A stretch of 64,000 bases of DNA from Dyadobacter sp. CY347. GTDB taxonomy: Bacteria > Bacteroidota > Bacteroidia > Cytophagales > Spirosomataceae. The number at the start of each line of letters is the position of its first letter. Position 1 is the stretch's first letter. The notes below the pieces were generated by a model. It was not told the origin of the DNA, ran no database searches, and saw only the letters and a program-made list of their open reading frames with translations. A program made the position numbers and the translations under genes. This document shows positions 17,032 through 26,601 of the stretch, one piece after another. The DNA is taken from assembly GCF_021502655.1 (NCBI RefSeq), contig NZ_JAKFFT010000001.1:62001-126000 (forward strand), read 5' to 3'.

Positions 17032-19557
17032 ATGTCAGTAAATAAGCTAAGGGGAAATACTCAGCGCCCGAAAACAACAGAAGAAACATCCAGTCCCGGC
17101 TTTCGCATATCATTAGATTGGGACCATATTTTTTCCAATCCAAAGAACATTTTGGCCTGGGGTACTTTTTTTATTGTGCTGGGGCTGATTATGGAAATTT
17201 CTTTCCTGTCCTACATCATCACCGGCCTTTCGGACCAGAGCGTGATTGATGGCCTCGGCCAGGAATCCATTCGCGACGCAGGCCGTCAGACGCGCAACTT
17301 TTTTGGCGTACTGGGTGCGGTCGTCTCTCATTTTTTTGTGTACAGATGGTTTGGCGTAGGAGCGCTTTTGCTTCCGCTTGTGCCTTTCATTGCAGGCTGG
17401 AAAATGGCTTTCGGCAAAGAACTCCTGTCGTTGACCAGGACTACCAAGGAAGTGATTTTCTTTACATTATGGCTGAGTGTCATGATGGGCTATGTAGTGT
17501 TGATGAGCGACAAGGAAAACACATTGAGCTTTGTCTCAGGCGGCATTGGTTATACAGTGAATGTTGCCCTTTTTGACTGGCTGAAATGGGGAAGCGTGAT
17601 CCCGATCATCTTCGCATTATTCGTTTTTGCAGTTTTCTTCTACGATGCAAAATCGGCCTATGAAGCTTGGCAGCTGAAAAACGCCAGACCGGACATTATT
17701 CCGGAGCCGAAAGAACAAGCGGTGCCGGGAGCGGAAGAGAAAGTGGTTGCGGAAGAAAGAAGCTTTACATCGGTAGTGAATGATACTTATGACGATGAAG
17801 ACGTTGTCGCAGAAGAAAAAGAGCCTGTAAAAGAAACAGTTGAGCTGGAAACGGTCGCAAAAACGGAGGTGATCCCGGATTTTGTCCCGGTGATAAAGCC
17901 GGTAGCGCCTGCACCTGTGGCTCCTGTAAGCCCGCATAAACTTGAACTGGAAGTAGAGGATACGACTTTTGTTTCTGATGTTCAGGTGGAGGAAGAGTTT
18001 GAAGATGAAGATATTAATGCTACGGTTCTGCGGGAATTTGGTCAGTATGACCCTATGCTTGATCTGCCTACTTATCAGTTTCCAAGCATCGGCTTGCTGA
18101 ATGATGCGGTGGATAACCAGCATGAAAAAGTAAGTCAGGAAGAGCTGGAAAGTAATAAAACGAGGATTGTTGATACGCTCGGAAGCTATGGGATCAACAT
18201 TTCGAAGATCAAAGCCACGATCGGGCCGACAGTTACATTGTACGAGATTATCCCGGAAGCCGGCGTCAGGATCTCGAAGATCAAAAACCTGGAAGGTGAC
18301 ATTGCACTGAGCCTTGCAGCACTTGGGATCAGGATCATTGCACCGATGCCCGGGCGCGGAACAATTGGAATAGAAGTGCCAAATAAAAACCGCGAAACGG
18401 TTTTTATCCGCTCTGTTTTGTCCAGCGAGAAATTCATGAAGGCCAATTACGATTTGCCGATCGTGCTGGGAAAAACAATTTCAAACGACATCCATATTGT
18501 CGATCTGGCAAAAATGCCCCACTTACTCATGGCCGGAGCAACCGGGCAGGGAAAGTCTGTGGGATTGAATGTGATCCTTGCTTCGCTGATCTATAAAAAG
18601 CATCCTGCCGAGCTGAAATTTGTGCTTGTGGATCCAAAAAAGGTTGAATTAACATTGTTCAACAAACTGGAAAGACACTTCCTGGCGAAACTGCCCAATG
18701 CCGAAGAGGCCATCATTACCGATACCAAAAAGGTTATTTTTACACTTAATTCATTGTGTATAGAAATGGATTCGCGTTACGACTTGCTCAAAGAAGCATC
18801 GGTTCGTAACCTAAAAGAATACAATGCAAAATTTGCCCAAAGACGTTTAAATCCTGAAAAAGGCCACCGCTTCCTTCCATACATTGTCCTGGTCATTGAT
18901 GAGCTTGCCGACTTAATGATGACGGCTGGTAAAGAAGTGGAAACGCCGATTGCGCGACTTGCTCAGCTTGCACGCGCAGTGGGAATTCACCTGGTTGTTG
19001 CCACGCAACGTCCTTCTGTTAAGGTTATTACAGGTCTTATCAAGGCCAACTTCCCCGCACGTCTATCATTCCGCGTAACTTCCAGCATCGACTCCCGCAC
19101 CATTCTCGATATGGGCGGTGCCGAACAGCTTGTAGGACAAGGTGATATGCTTCTGGCGATCAACTCGGAAGTGATCCGTTTGCAATGTCCGTTCATTGAT
19201 ACGAGGGAAATTGAAGATGTCTGCGAGTTTATTGGCGCGCAGCGGGGTTATGACGACGCATATGCACTGCCGGAATATGAAGGCGAAGATGCAGCTGAGG
19301 GCAAAGCAGACCTTAATCCGGACGATTTTGACGGATTACTGCCGGATGCCGCCAGGCTCATTGTGACCCACCAGCAGGGAAGCACATCATTGATCCAGCG
19401 GAAAATGAAGCTCGGCTACAACCGTGCAGGCAGGATCATGGATCAGCTTGAATTGCTTGGTGTGGTCGGTCCGTTCACCGGGAGCAAAGCCCGAGACGTA
19501 ATGTTTCATGATCTGAGCGGCCTGGAAGAACATCTTCGTTTGAGAGGCTTACTTTAA
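17032..19557 (+). CDS. ftsK: DNA translocase FtsK/SpoIIIE
   Basis: Septum-anchored DNA pump that moves the chromosome terminus and activates XerCD resolution at dif. The N-terminal membrane domain has about four to five transmembrane helices (residues 38-205). A Glu/Pro/Val-rich linker (about 220-330) is short by E. coli standards but normal in Bacteroidota. The RecA-like motor follows, with Walker A AGATGQGKSVG from residue 501 and Walker B YIVLVIDELADLMM near 620. The C-terminal gamma winged helix is present (STSLIQRKMKLGYNRAGRIM), so it should read KOPS-type sequences. At 841 residues it appears complete. Confidence 0.95.
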   Translation: MSVNKLRGNTQRPKTTEETSSPGFRISLDWDHIFSNPKNILAWGTFFIVLGLIMEISFLSYIITGLSDQSVIDGLGQESIRDAGRQTRNFFGVLGAVVSHFFVYRWFGVGALLLPLVPFIAGWKMAFGKELLSLTRTTKEVIFFTLWLSVMMGYVVLMSDKENTLSFVSGGIGYTVNVALFDWLKWGSVIPIIFALFVFAVFFYDAKSAYEAWQLKNARPDIIPEPKEQAVPGAEEKVVAEERSFTSVVNDTYDDEDVVAEEKEPVKETVELETVAKTEVIPDFVPVIKPVAPAPVAPVSPHKLELEVEDTTFVSDVQVEEEFEDEDINATVLREFGQYDPMLDLPTYQFPSIGLLNDAVDNQHEKVSQEELESNKTRIVDTLGSYGINISKIKATIGPTVTLYEIIPEAGVRISKIKNLEGDIALSLAALGIRIIAPMPGRGTIGIEVPNKNRETVFIRSVLSSEKFMKANYDLPIVLGKTISNDIHIVDLAKMPHLLMAGATGQGKSVGLNVILASLIYKKHPAELKFVLVDPKKVELTLFNKLERHFLAKLPNAEEAIITDTKKVIFTLNSLCIEMDSRYDLLKEASVRNLKEYNAKFAQRRLNPEKGHRFLPYIVLVIDELADLMMTAGKEVETPIARLAQLARAVGIHLVVATQRPSVKVITGLIKANFPARLSFRVTSSIDSRTILDMGGAEQLVGQGDMLLAINSEVIRLQCPFIDTREIEDVCEFIGAQRGYDDAYALPEYEGEDAAEGKADLNPDDFDGLLPDAARLIVTHQQGSTSLIQRKMKLGYNRAGRIMDQLELLGVVGPFTGSKARDVMFHDLSGLEEHLRLRGLL

Positions 19558-19652
19558 TCCATTAAACCATCCCGTTTACAATTGGTCTAAAATTTGTAGC
19601 AATACAGTTTTACAACTTTTTATTTAACTTACTAAGAACCAAACCTTTTAAT

Positions 19653-20303
19653 ATGAAAAGTTCAAGAATAAGCGCTTTTTTCTTTGCAGCAATGGTTATC
19701 TCAGGCCTGTCGGTAACATCGGCAAATGCGCAGGGAGACAAAAAATCGTCGGCCATTCTGGAAGCAATGAGCAGCAAATATCAGAAGATCAAATCCTTCA
19801 AAGCGATGTTTACTTACACGCCCGAAGGAGGAAAGCCGCTGAAAGGGGAAGCGACGGTAAAAGGGACAAAATTCAGGTTGAAAATGGCCGGTCAGGAGAT
19901 ATTTAATGATGGAAAACTGATGGCGACTTACATTAAGGAAACCAACGAAGTGAATTTGCAGGACTTCGATCCTACGGCCACTGGTGACCTGGACCCGACC
20001 AAAATTTATACCGCTTACAAGAAGGGTTTTAAATATGCTTTCTTAAAAGAACAAAAAGCCGGTGCCAAAACGCTGGAAGTGGTGGAGCTTACGCCTACCA
20101 AGAAAGAAAGCCAGGTTAATAAGGTGCAGATTGCTGTGAATAAGGCAGATAAGTCGATCAGTAGCTGGACTATTTTCCAGAAAAATGGTCAGGAAGTAAC
20201 TTACACGGTGAATGATTTCCAGCCGGACGTTACCGTTGCCGACAGTTATTTTGCATTTAATTCAAAACAATATCCAGGCGTTGAGGTTGTCGATTTGCGA
20301 TAA
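19653..20303 (+). CDS. lolA: Outer-membrane lipoprotein carrier protein LolA
   Basis: Periplasmic chaperone that carries lipoproteins from the inner membrane to the outer membrane. A Sec signal peptide (MKSSRISAFF... to ANA-Q, cleavage near residue 26) precedes a mature domain beginning with ILEAMSSKYQKIKSFKAMFTY, the LolA opening. The FRLKMAGQEIFNDGKLMATYIKETNEVNLQDFDP stretch falls where the family's conserved G-x-x-L-W-x-Y-x-x-x-x-x-x-V segment lies. Its length (216) is normal. It follows ftsK by 95 nt, a neighbourhood seen in many bacteria, and ends before a strong terminator. Confidence 0.88.
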   Translation: MKSSRISAFFFAAMVISGLSVTSANAQGDKKSSAILEAMSSKYQKIKSFKAMFTYTPEGGKPLKGEATVKGTKFRLKMAGQEIFNDGKLMATYIKETNEVNLQDFDPTATGDLDPTKIYTAYKKGFKYAFLKEQKAGAKTLEVVELTPTKKESQVNKVQIAVNKADKSISSWTIFQKNGQEVTYTVNDFQPDVTVADSYFAFNSKQYPGVEVVDLR

Positions 20304-20324
20304 TTGACTCAGCACAACAAAAGC

Positions 20325-20359
20325 AAGGCGGCGGAATCATTTGATCCCGCCGCCTTTTT
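20325..20359. terminator. Bidirectional terminator between lolA and the DUF2383 gene
   Basis: A GC-rich perfect stem AAGGCGGCGG / CCGCCGCCTT closes a 12-nt loop and is followed by further T residues. The AA/TT flanks make it work in both directions for the convergent genes ending at 20303 and 20388. Confidence 0.8.
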
Positions 20360-20387
20360 CATTTATAAGCAAATTGTGCACTGATTA

Positions 20388-20855
20388 TCAGTTAACAGCC
20401 TGATGCAAGTCTCTGTATTTCTTGATCAGGTTGTGCGATTCCAGCAACTCCGCTTTTTGATTTGCGATGATCTGTCTGATGTTTACCGGGAGATCGGCGT
20501 CTGTTGCTAATGCGTCGTCATATGCTTCCTGAGCTGCATCCTCACCATATTCGCAGCTTTCAAGAACCGAGGTTCTGTCGTGCCCGGTGAATGTTGCTTT
20601 AATGTCCATCCACACTCTGTAAATTTTTCCTGAGTTTGTAGTGCCGGTTGCCACTTCGCCTCCCAGCGCTTTGATCTCCGCACTCAGCTCATCTATATTT
20701 TGACGGCTTTCATTGGCCATTTTTTGAAATATCCTCCGAAGGTCAAGGTCGATATCTTCCACTTCTTCAACTGCCTTTTCGTAGCCGTCGATACGGTCGT
20801 TATTTATTTTTATCAAGTCGTTCAGGACTTCAACTAAATTTTCATTGGTTTCCAT
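20388..20855 (-). CDS. PA2169-type four-helix-bundle protein (DUF2383)
   Basis: A 155-residue all-helical protein matching the DUF2383/PA2169 family: VEVLNDLIKINNDRIDGYEKA at the start, FQKMANESRQNIDELSAEI in helix 2, then DRTSVLESCEYGEDAAQEAYDDAL and IRQIIANQKAELLESHNLIKKYRDL. The Glu/Asp/His pattern resembles a ferritin-like bundle, but a complete metal-binding site cannot be asserted. Members are often linked to stress responses; the role is not established. It has its own intergenic region upstream and is probably monocistronic. Confidence 0.85.
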   Translation of the reverse strand: METNENLVEVLNDLIKINNDRIDGYEKAVEEVEDIDLDLRRIFQKMANESRQNIDELSAEIKALGGEVATGTTNSGKIYRVWMDIKATFTGHDRTSVLESCEYGEDAAQEAYDDALATDADLPVNIRQIIANQKAELLESHNLIKKYRDLHQAVN

Positions 20856-20946
20856 AACTAAGCTTATTTTAAGTTTGTGATAAGTATTTATATCTGCGTA
20901 ATGAAGCCAACCCTAAAAATGCTGTGCCATCTGGTTGTGATGCATT

Positions 20947-20968
20947 CAAAAAGCCCCTACGTGGCTTG
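20947..20968 (-). terminator. Likely terminator downstream of the LpxR-like gene
   Basis: Read leftward, AAGCC-ACGTAG(G)-GGCTT is followed by a run of T residues about 45 nt past the stop codon of the LpxR-like gene. The stem is short (5-6 bp). A second small palindrome, GCTACA / TGTAGC, lies between it and that stop. Confidence 0.45.
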
Positions 20969-21012
20969 GGAACATGCAGCTACAAACGTATATGTAGCCC
21001 TTTTTGCACGGA

Positions 21013-21981
21013 TCAGAGTAGGAAACCCATTTTGATGCCTCCCCAGCGATGATCCATTCCCGTGCGGAATTCCTTGGTCAGAAATGATTGATAGTATTCA
21101 AGGTAAATGCGCCAGTATTGGATGACCATACCAAAATTATCCTGAAAAGTCACGCGGTTGATCTGTGAAGATTTCAGTTTATATGGGCTGTGTGTGGAGA
21201 ACAGACCGCCCTGCAATGTTGCATCATATGCATTGAAACCGACCAAGGGCTGATTGTAAATATAGCATTGAATGTTCCGCGCATTTAACCTGGGAGAATC
21301 TTTAAATGGCGAGGCGAATTTCCCAAGCCGTAAGGTTAATCCGGCCTGTGCTTTGTTATTCAATGTCCCGATCTGCATCTGAGTTTCCGTATTCAGGGCA
21401 ACGACATTTCTTAGATTCAAAATTTGTTTCTGAAACTGGATCTCGTAGTTGAGCACCACATCATTCCGGATCTGATATTGCCAGCCTTTTGGATCCCGGT
21501 CGCCCGTCCACGAATGAATTTTTGTCTGCATTTTTCCTGCGAAAGCAGCCGGCCCGATCATTCCTGTGCTGAGGATTGCGACCAACCGCGTTTTATGGAT
21601 TGTGTCTGTTGAAATACGGAAGGATTTGAGCATAATCGCTCCTGCGAAAGGCCGATCATTGTATAAAATAGCATTGCTGGAAATGCTCGTTGGTGTGAAG
21701 CCATAATGTTCAAAAGCCAGTCCATAACGTGTGGACTGGCCTTTGTGAAGCAAAAGTTTGTTGATCGGGTTCTTGCTCAAACCTGGGTTAACAACTTCAA
21801 AGCTGTAACCCTGCGTGTAATAATAATCGCTTTCAGCAAAGAAATCATTATCATAATGCAGCCGGATGTATTTGTCGCCTGCTGCATTCCGAAACGAAGC
21901 GGTTTGGTCAATTCGCTGCGCTGAGCCAGGTTTTGGAATAACTAATAGGGCAAGAACAAGGATTTTGAAATATCGCATCAT
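21013..21981 (-). CDS. LpxR-like lipid A 3'-O-deacylase (DUF2219)
   Basis: An outer-membrane beta-barrel hydrolase expected to remove the 3'-acyloxyacyl chain of lipid A. A signal peptide (about 1-21, ending GSA-Q) is followed by LHYDNDFFAESDYYYTQGYSF, the family's opening strand with the Asn45-Asp46 pair corresponding to catalytic/calcium-binding Asn-Asp of Salmonella LpxR. GPAAFAGKMQTKIHSW supplies His156, the probable catalytic histidine, and GWQYQI...NYE follows as in the family. The 322-residue length fits a 12-strand barrel. It lies 26 nt downstream of the topoisomerase gene and may be the last gene of the phytochrome run. Confidence 0.82.
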   Translation of the reverse strand: MMRYFKILVLALLVIPKPGSAQRIDQTASFRNAAGDKYIRLHYDNDFFAESDYYYTQGYSFEVVNPGLSKNPINKLLLHKGQSTRYGLAFEHYGFTPTSISSNAILYNDRPFAGAIMLKSFRISTDTIHKTRLVAILSTGMIGPAAFAGKMQTKIHSWTGDRDPKGWQYQIRNDVVLNYEIQFQKQILNLRNVVALNTETQMQIGTLNNKAQAGLTLRLGKFASPFKDSPRLNARNIQCYIYNQPLVGFNAYDATLQGGLFSTHSPYKLKSSQINRVTFQDNFGMVIQYWRIYLEYYQSFLTKEFRTGMDHRWGGIKMGFLL

Positions 21982-22007
21982 GCTTCATATACGCTGTCTG
22001 CTTGCTT

Positions 22008-23108
22008 TTAGACCTGATGTGCCAGCAGAGACTTTACATGCTGCTCACTCTCGGTAAAAAGCTTCATTTCCTCGACCTGCTTGTTTAGAAACCGTTGGAT
22101 CTTTCCATTTTCATAAGCCCGGAACACCGCCGGGTGCACGTAATATTTTTTGCAAACCGTCCGGGTATTTCCCAAATGTGCGGCTACAACGTCCAGGCAA
22201 GTGTTTAATGTCCTGGTCAACTGACGCTGCGTATCGTATTTTTCCTGATGACTAAGATATTCAAATGCAGTTACGGTGCCCATCCAGGTCCTGAAATCCT
22301 TTGCAGAGAAATTGGAACCCGTATATTTCCGAATGTAATCATTAACCTGGCCCGCATTCAGTGAGCAGCGGCCGCCACTTTCCTGTGTATATTGAAAAAG
22401 CCGTTTGCCGGGCATTTCCTTGTATTGTTTTACCAATCTTGCCAGTTGGGTATCCCGCAATGTAATGTCTTGCTTGATGCCTTTCTTGCCGGTAAACATA
22501 AACCGGATCGTGCTTCCCTTCACAGTGGCACAACGCGCGTCCAATGTCGTGATCCCTGAGGAGCCGTGTTTCAGCTTATAACGCTGGTTGCCAACCCGCA
22601 TACAAGTTTTGTCCATGAGTTTGATCACCAATGCAATGGACTTGTCAAGATCAAAATTGTGTTTCCGCAAATCGTGCTCAACCTGTTCCCTGAGCAGAGG
22701 AAGTGCTTCTGAGAACGTAAGCAGGCGATAATATTTGGTTTGGTTGCGGATCAGGTTCCAGTGCGGATGATAGCGATATTGCTTGCGGCCGGCTTCATCA
22801 ATGCCTGTTGCCTGAAGATGCGCATCAGCGTCCTCGCTGATCCATACTTCCCGCCACGCGGGTGGCAGCACCAGCGATTTAATCCGCTTGATCTGTTCTT
22901 TGTCCTTGGCTCTGTTTCCGTTTTTATCCACATAATAAAACCGGGGCGATTTGCCTTTTCGGAGAAAGCCTGGCGCGTTCGCTGACTGAATATAGTTTAA
23001 TCCTGCCGCAGCGGCTGTAAGGGCAGGATCTTTCCTTAATTTTTTAATCTGTTTTGCAGTGATGACGGGAGCTTCCGTCAACGTCCCAACTGCTACGGCT
23101 ACCGACAT
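22008..23108 (-). CDS. Type IB DNA topoisomerase (poxvirus-like)
   Basis: A 366-residue eukaryotic/poxvirus-type topoisomerase that relaxes supercoils through a 3'-phosphotyrosyl intermediate. The N-terminal beta domain (about 25-110) contains RFYYVDKNG and LVLPPAWREVWISEDADAHLQA, family hallmarks. The catalytic domain shows CMRVGNQRY, KHGSSGITTL, FTGKKGI, and NFSAKDFRTWMGTVTAFEYL. GNTRTVCKKYYVHP places the nucleophile at Tyr323 (second Tyr). It follows the bacteriophytochrome by 116 nt on the same strand; no functional link is established. Confidence 0.92.
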   Translation of the reverse strand: MSVAVAVGTLTEAPVITAKQIKKLRKDPALTAAAAGLNYIQSANAPGFLRKGKSPRFYYVDKNGNRAKDKEQIKRIKSLVLPPAWREVWISEDADAHLQATGIDEAGRKQYRYHPHWNLIRNQTKYYRLLTFSEALPLLREQVEHDLRKHNFDLDKSIALVIKLMDKTCMRVGNQRYKLKHGSSGITTLDARCATVKGSTIRFMFTGKKGIKQDITLRDTQLARLVKQYKEMPGKRLFQYTQESGGRCSLNAGQVNDYIRKYTGSNFSAKDFRTWMGTVTAFEYLSHQEKYDTQRQLTRTLNTCLDVVAAHLGNTRTVCKKYYVHPAVFRAYENGKIQRFLNKQVEEMKLFTESEQHVKSLLAHQV

Positions 23109-23224
23109 ATAGTGTACTTTAGACTGTGTGTTCGGTATTATTAAAGTAATACCAGTCTGTACGGAGCCGATTTTCAGATTACAATGAGGAACATTATACT
23201 CATTTGAATATTCCTCCGAAAATT

Positions 23225-25510
23225 TTAGCGGGTTACGGGAAGAAAAAGTGTAAAAACAGAACCTTTGCCTAGCTCGGATTGCGCGGTAATAAACCCTTTA
23301 TGGTTTTCGGCAATTTTCTTGCAGATGGCCAGGCCTATGCCTGTTCCCGGATATTTATGCGCCGGATGAAGTCTTTGAAAAACATCAAAAATCCTGTGCT
23401 CATATTCCTTTTCAAAGCCAATTCCCTGATCCGCAAACGCAATGCTGTAAAATTCTTTCTGAGGAGAAATGATATCATTAATATCGCTTCCTTTCACCAC
23501 GCTCAAGTGAATGCTGATATCAGGATTTTTATCGCCATCCGTGAATTTGATCGCATTACTGATCAGGTTGAGGAACAACTGGTGGATTTGGAACGGAATG
23601 GCCTTCAATGTTGGCAGCTGTTGCGCCTGGATTGAAGCATTGCGCTCTTCAATGTTTTCGTTCAATTCGTGCAGAACATTTCCTAGAACTACATTGAGAT
23701 CAACATCTTCAAAAACCTTTTCCGAATTTCCGGCCTTCGAGTAAGCAAGAATATCTTCGATCAGATTCTGCATTTTCTCGGCTGCGACGCGCATGCGCCC
23801 GACAGAATCTTTTACCTGCAAAGACAAATCCGGATCCTCGCGGTCAAGCACTTTCGAGGCAAATATCTGGATCTTTCTGAGCGGTTCTTTTAAGTCGTGT
23901 GTGCTGATCCAGTTTAGGTTAGCCAGTTCCTGGTTTGCCGTTTTCAGTTCTTCGTTCAGCGCCCGGTTTGCATCTTCCTGGGTCTGGATCACGCGGTAAT
24001 TAATGTGCTTTTGCAAGGCATAGGAAAATCCCGAAGCTGCATGAAGCTCCGATTTCCGCCAGGGAGCGCTGTTGTCCTTCACCACTTCCTTCCAAAGTTC
24101 GAAAGATTTCCGGGGCGAAAGGCGCAGGCCGTCCTCGTTTGCCAGCACAGCCTTATCCGGGTTTCCCGCCCAGTTTATATTTTCAACCTTTTCCTGCCGC
24201 ATCCAAATGATGCCATCCGCACTTCCAGGCAATGCATGATAAACAATCCCTGCCGCCTGTTGCGAAATGGGACCGGCATCAGGATACTGATCGATCAACC
24301 GGTGGGTTACCAATCCCTGAGATTTATAATGGTCTGCGAGGAAATGGAACAGGGGCGTCAACTGCTCGTCTGCTGGCGTAATGCCGTTTTTATAGAGTTT
24401 GTTATTGTAAAAAATAGCAGTGCCCGTTGCATTGGCCAGTTTCAGCAATGCATCCGAACTATGATATTCTTCAAAAAACAGATTGTTTTCGTGCAAATTC
24501 GAAAGCATTTCCGTCAGTGACTTGTCTACTTTCTGAGTTACTTCAAACTCTTCCGCAACTTCCCTTACCGAGATTTGCGACGTAAGGAAATGTCCCTGCA
24601 GCAATGCTGAAAGTCTGGTATAATGCGGTAATATTTTGGCCGAATAATGATGGCAGGCGATCAATCCCCAGAGCTTTTGATTTTTCAGAAGAGAAATGGT
24701 CAATGTTGCGCCCACGCCCATATTTTTTAAATATTCGACATGGATCGGGGATACGCTGCGCAGGATAGACAAGCTGAGATCCAGCGATTTGTTGGTTTTT
24801 TCGCTTGTATCGTCTAATGTCAGAATTGGAACGGGCGTGTAATTAATGTCTGCTATCATCCGCAGCGGATTGCGAATATATAATTCCCTGGCCTGTGCCG
24901 GAATGTCCGTATGCGGATATTTTTGTCCGGCAAAAGAGTCAAGGTCCTCACGCTTGCTCTCTGCGATCACATCACCATTAAACTCCGAATCAAACTTATA
25001 GACCATAACACGGTCATAACCTGTTATAACGCGTGTTTCGTTGGCTATTTCCTGGCAAAGCTCTGGCAGATAAGTCGTTTTCTCCATAATCGACACGAAA
25101 GTCCGTGTTTGATTATAAAGGTTGGGCAGATTGATCGTTCCGTCCGGGAATGGCTCAAATTCAAGGACTAATGTCTCATTGCTTTTGTGAACCGTAGTAT
25201 TATAAGGAACCTCATTGAAGGAAAAAACAAAGGGTTGGGCAGAATCAATGGATTCCGCAGCAGCATAGGCCCTGAAATCCTCAGCTTCCTGCATTGGGAA
25301 AATTTCAGACAATGGTTTGCCTAAAATCGCCTGCGGGGTCAGCTCAATGTAAACTGCGCTATTTTCGCTGCAATAATCGATCAGGTAAGTCTGGCGGTTG
25401 ACGCCCAGCATAAAGCCGTGGGGTTGAATGCTTCCTGGTATATGGATTGGTTCACTTTCGCAGTTTGTCAAGTTGACAAGATCGCGGTTCACGATGTTCT
25501 TGATGTTCAT
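23225..25510 (-). CDS. bphP: Bacteriophytochrome sensor histidine kinase
   Basis: Red/far-red photoreceptor kinase of 761 residues. The order is PAS (about 20-115), GAF (about 140-310), PHY (about 325-510), HisKA with phospho-acceptor His538 (STHDLKEPLR), and HATPase_c (about 640-760; ISNAIKFTDG, GIGFEKEY, GTGIGLAICKKI). Cys17 upstream of the PAS domain is the conserved biliverdin attachment site. In the GAF domain, YPHTDIPAQARELY is the chromophore-pocket PxSDIP-type motif, and the PHY tongue carries PRKSF. The chromophore-making heme oxygenase gene ends 2 nt before this start, and a CheY-like regulator lies upstream of that. Confidence 0.95.
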   Translation of the reverse strand: MNIKNIVNRDLVNLTNCESEPIHIPGSIQPHGFMLGVNRQTYLIDYCSENSAVYIELTPQAILGKPLSEIFPMQEAEDFRAYAAAESIDSAQPFVFSFNEVPYNTTVHKSNETLVLEFEPFPDGTINLPNLYNQTRTFVSIMEKTTYLPELCQEIANETRVITGYDRVMVYKFDSEFNGDVIAESKREDLDSFAGQKYPHTDIPAQARELYIRNPLRMIADINYTPVPILTLDDTSEKTNKSLDLSLSILRSVSPIHVEYLKNMGVGATLTISLLKNQKLWGLIACHHYSAKILPHYTRLSALLQGHFLTSQISVREVAEEFEVTQKVDKSLTEMLSNLHENNLFFEEYHSSDALLKLANATGTAIFYNNKLYKNGITPADEQLTPLFHFLADHYKSQGLVTHRLIDQYPDAGPISQQAAGIVYHALPGSADGIIWMRQEKVENINWAGNPDKAVLANEDGLRLSPRKSFELWKEVVKDNSAPWRKSELHAASGFSYALQKHINYRVIQTQEDANRALNEELKTANQELANLNWISTHDLKEPLRKIQIFASKVLDREDPDLSLQVKDSVGRMRVAAEKMQNLIEDILAYSKAGNSEKVFEDVDLNVVLGNVLHELNENIEERNASIQAQQLPTLKAIPFQIHQLFLNLISNAIKFTDGDKNPDISIHLSVVKGSDINDIISPQKEFYSIAFADQGIGFEKEYEHRIFDVFQRLHPAHKYPGTGIGLAICKKIAENHKGFITAQSELGKGSVFTLFLPVTR

Positions 25511-25512
25511 TC

Positions 25513-26130
25513 TTACTTTTCAATTACTGCTTCGTCAAGCCAATTGTCTATGATCGTAAATGTGTTTACAGCACCTTGTATTATTTCCGTACTCTGCCCG
25601 GTCTCTTGTGCAAACTGGGTAAATGATGAGACGAAAGATTTCCACATCATGCCGGTATCCTCGCCGTAGCCCCAGAAGTAGGCGCATCCGCTTTCAGGAG
25701 TCAGGCCGAGTGTTTTATGTATATGTTTATATAAAATGCGGCCTCCTAATGTCGAACCTTCAAGCACATACATGGCGCCCAGGTTTTCGGCAACAGAAGC
25801 AAACGCAAAACGGTAAACAGGCAACGCCTCAATTTGTGCCCTGGAAAAACCCGTGGCCAGAAGGTCCTGTTCAATCAGATGCGATCGTTTTCTCGCATCC
25901 AGATTTGGGATAATGTCCTTTAAAGAGGAAAATACAAAGTCTTCGCAACCAAGCGTGACTCCGTACATTGCAGACAAGTAGTTCTGGTAATCCGGCAGGC
26001 TGACCTTTTCGTCGAGAATCATTTTAGATAAATAATTCTCTTCCAGTTTTTTGTGGCTAACTGCGGTTTGTTTTCTCAGACTTTGAATAAAAGACTCCTG
26101 ATCGGAATGAAAACTAGGCACTTCATTCAT
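25513..26130 (-). CDS. bphO: Biliverdin-producing heme oxygenase
   Basis: Cleaves heme to biliverdin IX-alpha, the chromophore of the phytochrome encoded 2 nt downstream. The 205 residues are all helical. His26 in RKQTAVSHKKLEENY is the proximal heme ligand, and the distal-helix glycine motif appears as LGAMYVLEGSTLGGRIL (about residues 118-134). No signal peptide, so it is cytoplasmic. The reductant is not encoded nearby. The spacing implies translational coupling with bphP, and the response regulator gene is 24 nt upstream. Confidence 0.93.
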   Translation of the reverse strand: MNEVPSFHSDQESFIQSLRKQTAVSHKKLEENYLSKMILDEKVSLPDYQNYLSAMYGVTLGCEDFVFSSLKDIIPNLDARKRSHLIEQDLLATGFSRAQIEALPVYRFAFASVAENLGAMYVLEGSTLGGRILYKHIHKTLGLTPESGCAYFWGYGEDTGMMWKSFVSSFTQFAQETGQSTEIIQGAVNTFTIIDNWLDEAVIEK

Positions 26131-26154
26131 ATACGGAAATAGAAATTCTAAAAG

Positions 26155-26601
26155 CTAATCAGTAATCAAAAATTGTTCCATTCCAAGCAGCGGACCTTCC
26201 GGGTATCTCTCAAAAAGGCACTTATCCAAAATCTCTATCAGGGCCGAAAAGCTGGTTGGTTTTTGAATGTACAAATTTGCACCGGCTTTGTACGCCGAAT
26301 CCAGCATATATTTGGCAACCGATGTCGACAAGATGATAACCCGCACGCCTTCAAGCCCTTGCTGCGTCCTTATTTCGCGCAGGCATTCCAGGCCATTCTT
26401 CACAGGCATATTCATATCCAGAAATATAATATCGGGCTTGTATTCTTCCTGATGAAGGGTCTGCATCAGCCGCATGCCGTTTTCAGCCACCATGAGCTGC
26501 GTGTTCAAATTCACATGGTCCAGCGCCTCCCGGAACAGGAAAGCATCGTCATCATCATCGTCCGCAAGGAGAATTTGGAGCGGTTTTTTATTGCTTGTCA
26601 T
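26155..26601 (-). CDS. Single-domain response regulator (Rcp1-like)
   Basis: A 148-residue receiver domain with no output domain, like the Rcp1 partners of cyanobacterial phytochromes. The acidic pocket is LLADDDDDDAFLF (residues 11-23), the phospho-acceptor is Asp62 in IIFLDMNMPVKNG, and the conserved Lys is in YIQKPTS near 115. It is the first gene of the bphO-bphP operon, 24 nt ahead of bphO, so it is the probable phosphoryl target of BphP. The downstream signalling step is unknown. Confidence 0.92.
   Translation of the reverse strand: MTSNKKPLQILLADDDDDDAFLFREALDHVNLNTQLMVAENGMRLMQTLHQEEYKPDIIFLDMNMPVKNGLECLREIRTQQGLEGVRVIILSTSVAKYMLDSAYKAGANLYIQKPTSFSALIEILDKCLFERYPEGPLLGMEQFLITD

Noticed and set aside
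17617-18123. Open frame of 168 codons on the minus strand
   Set aside because: It is antisense to the repetitive acidic linker of FtsK; low-complexity coding sequence commonly leaves such open frames.
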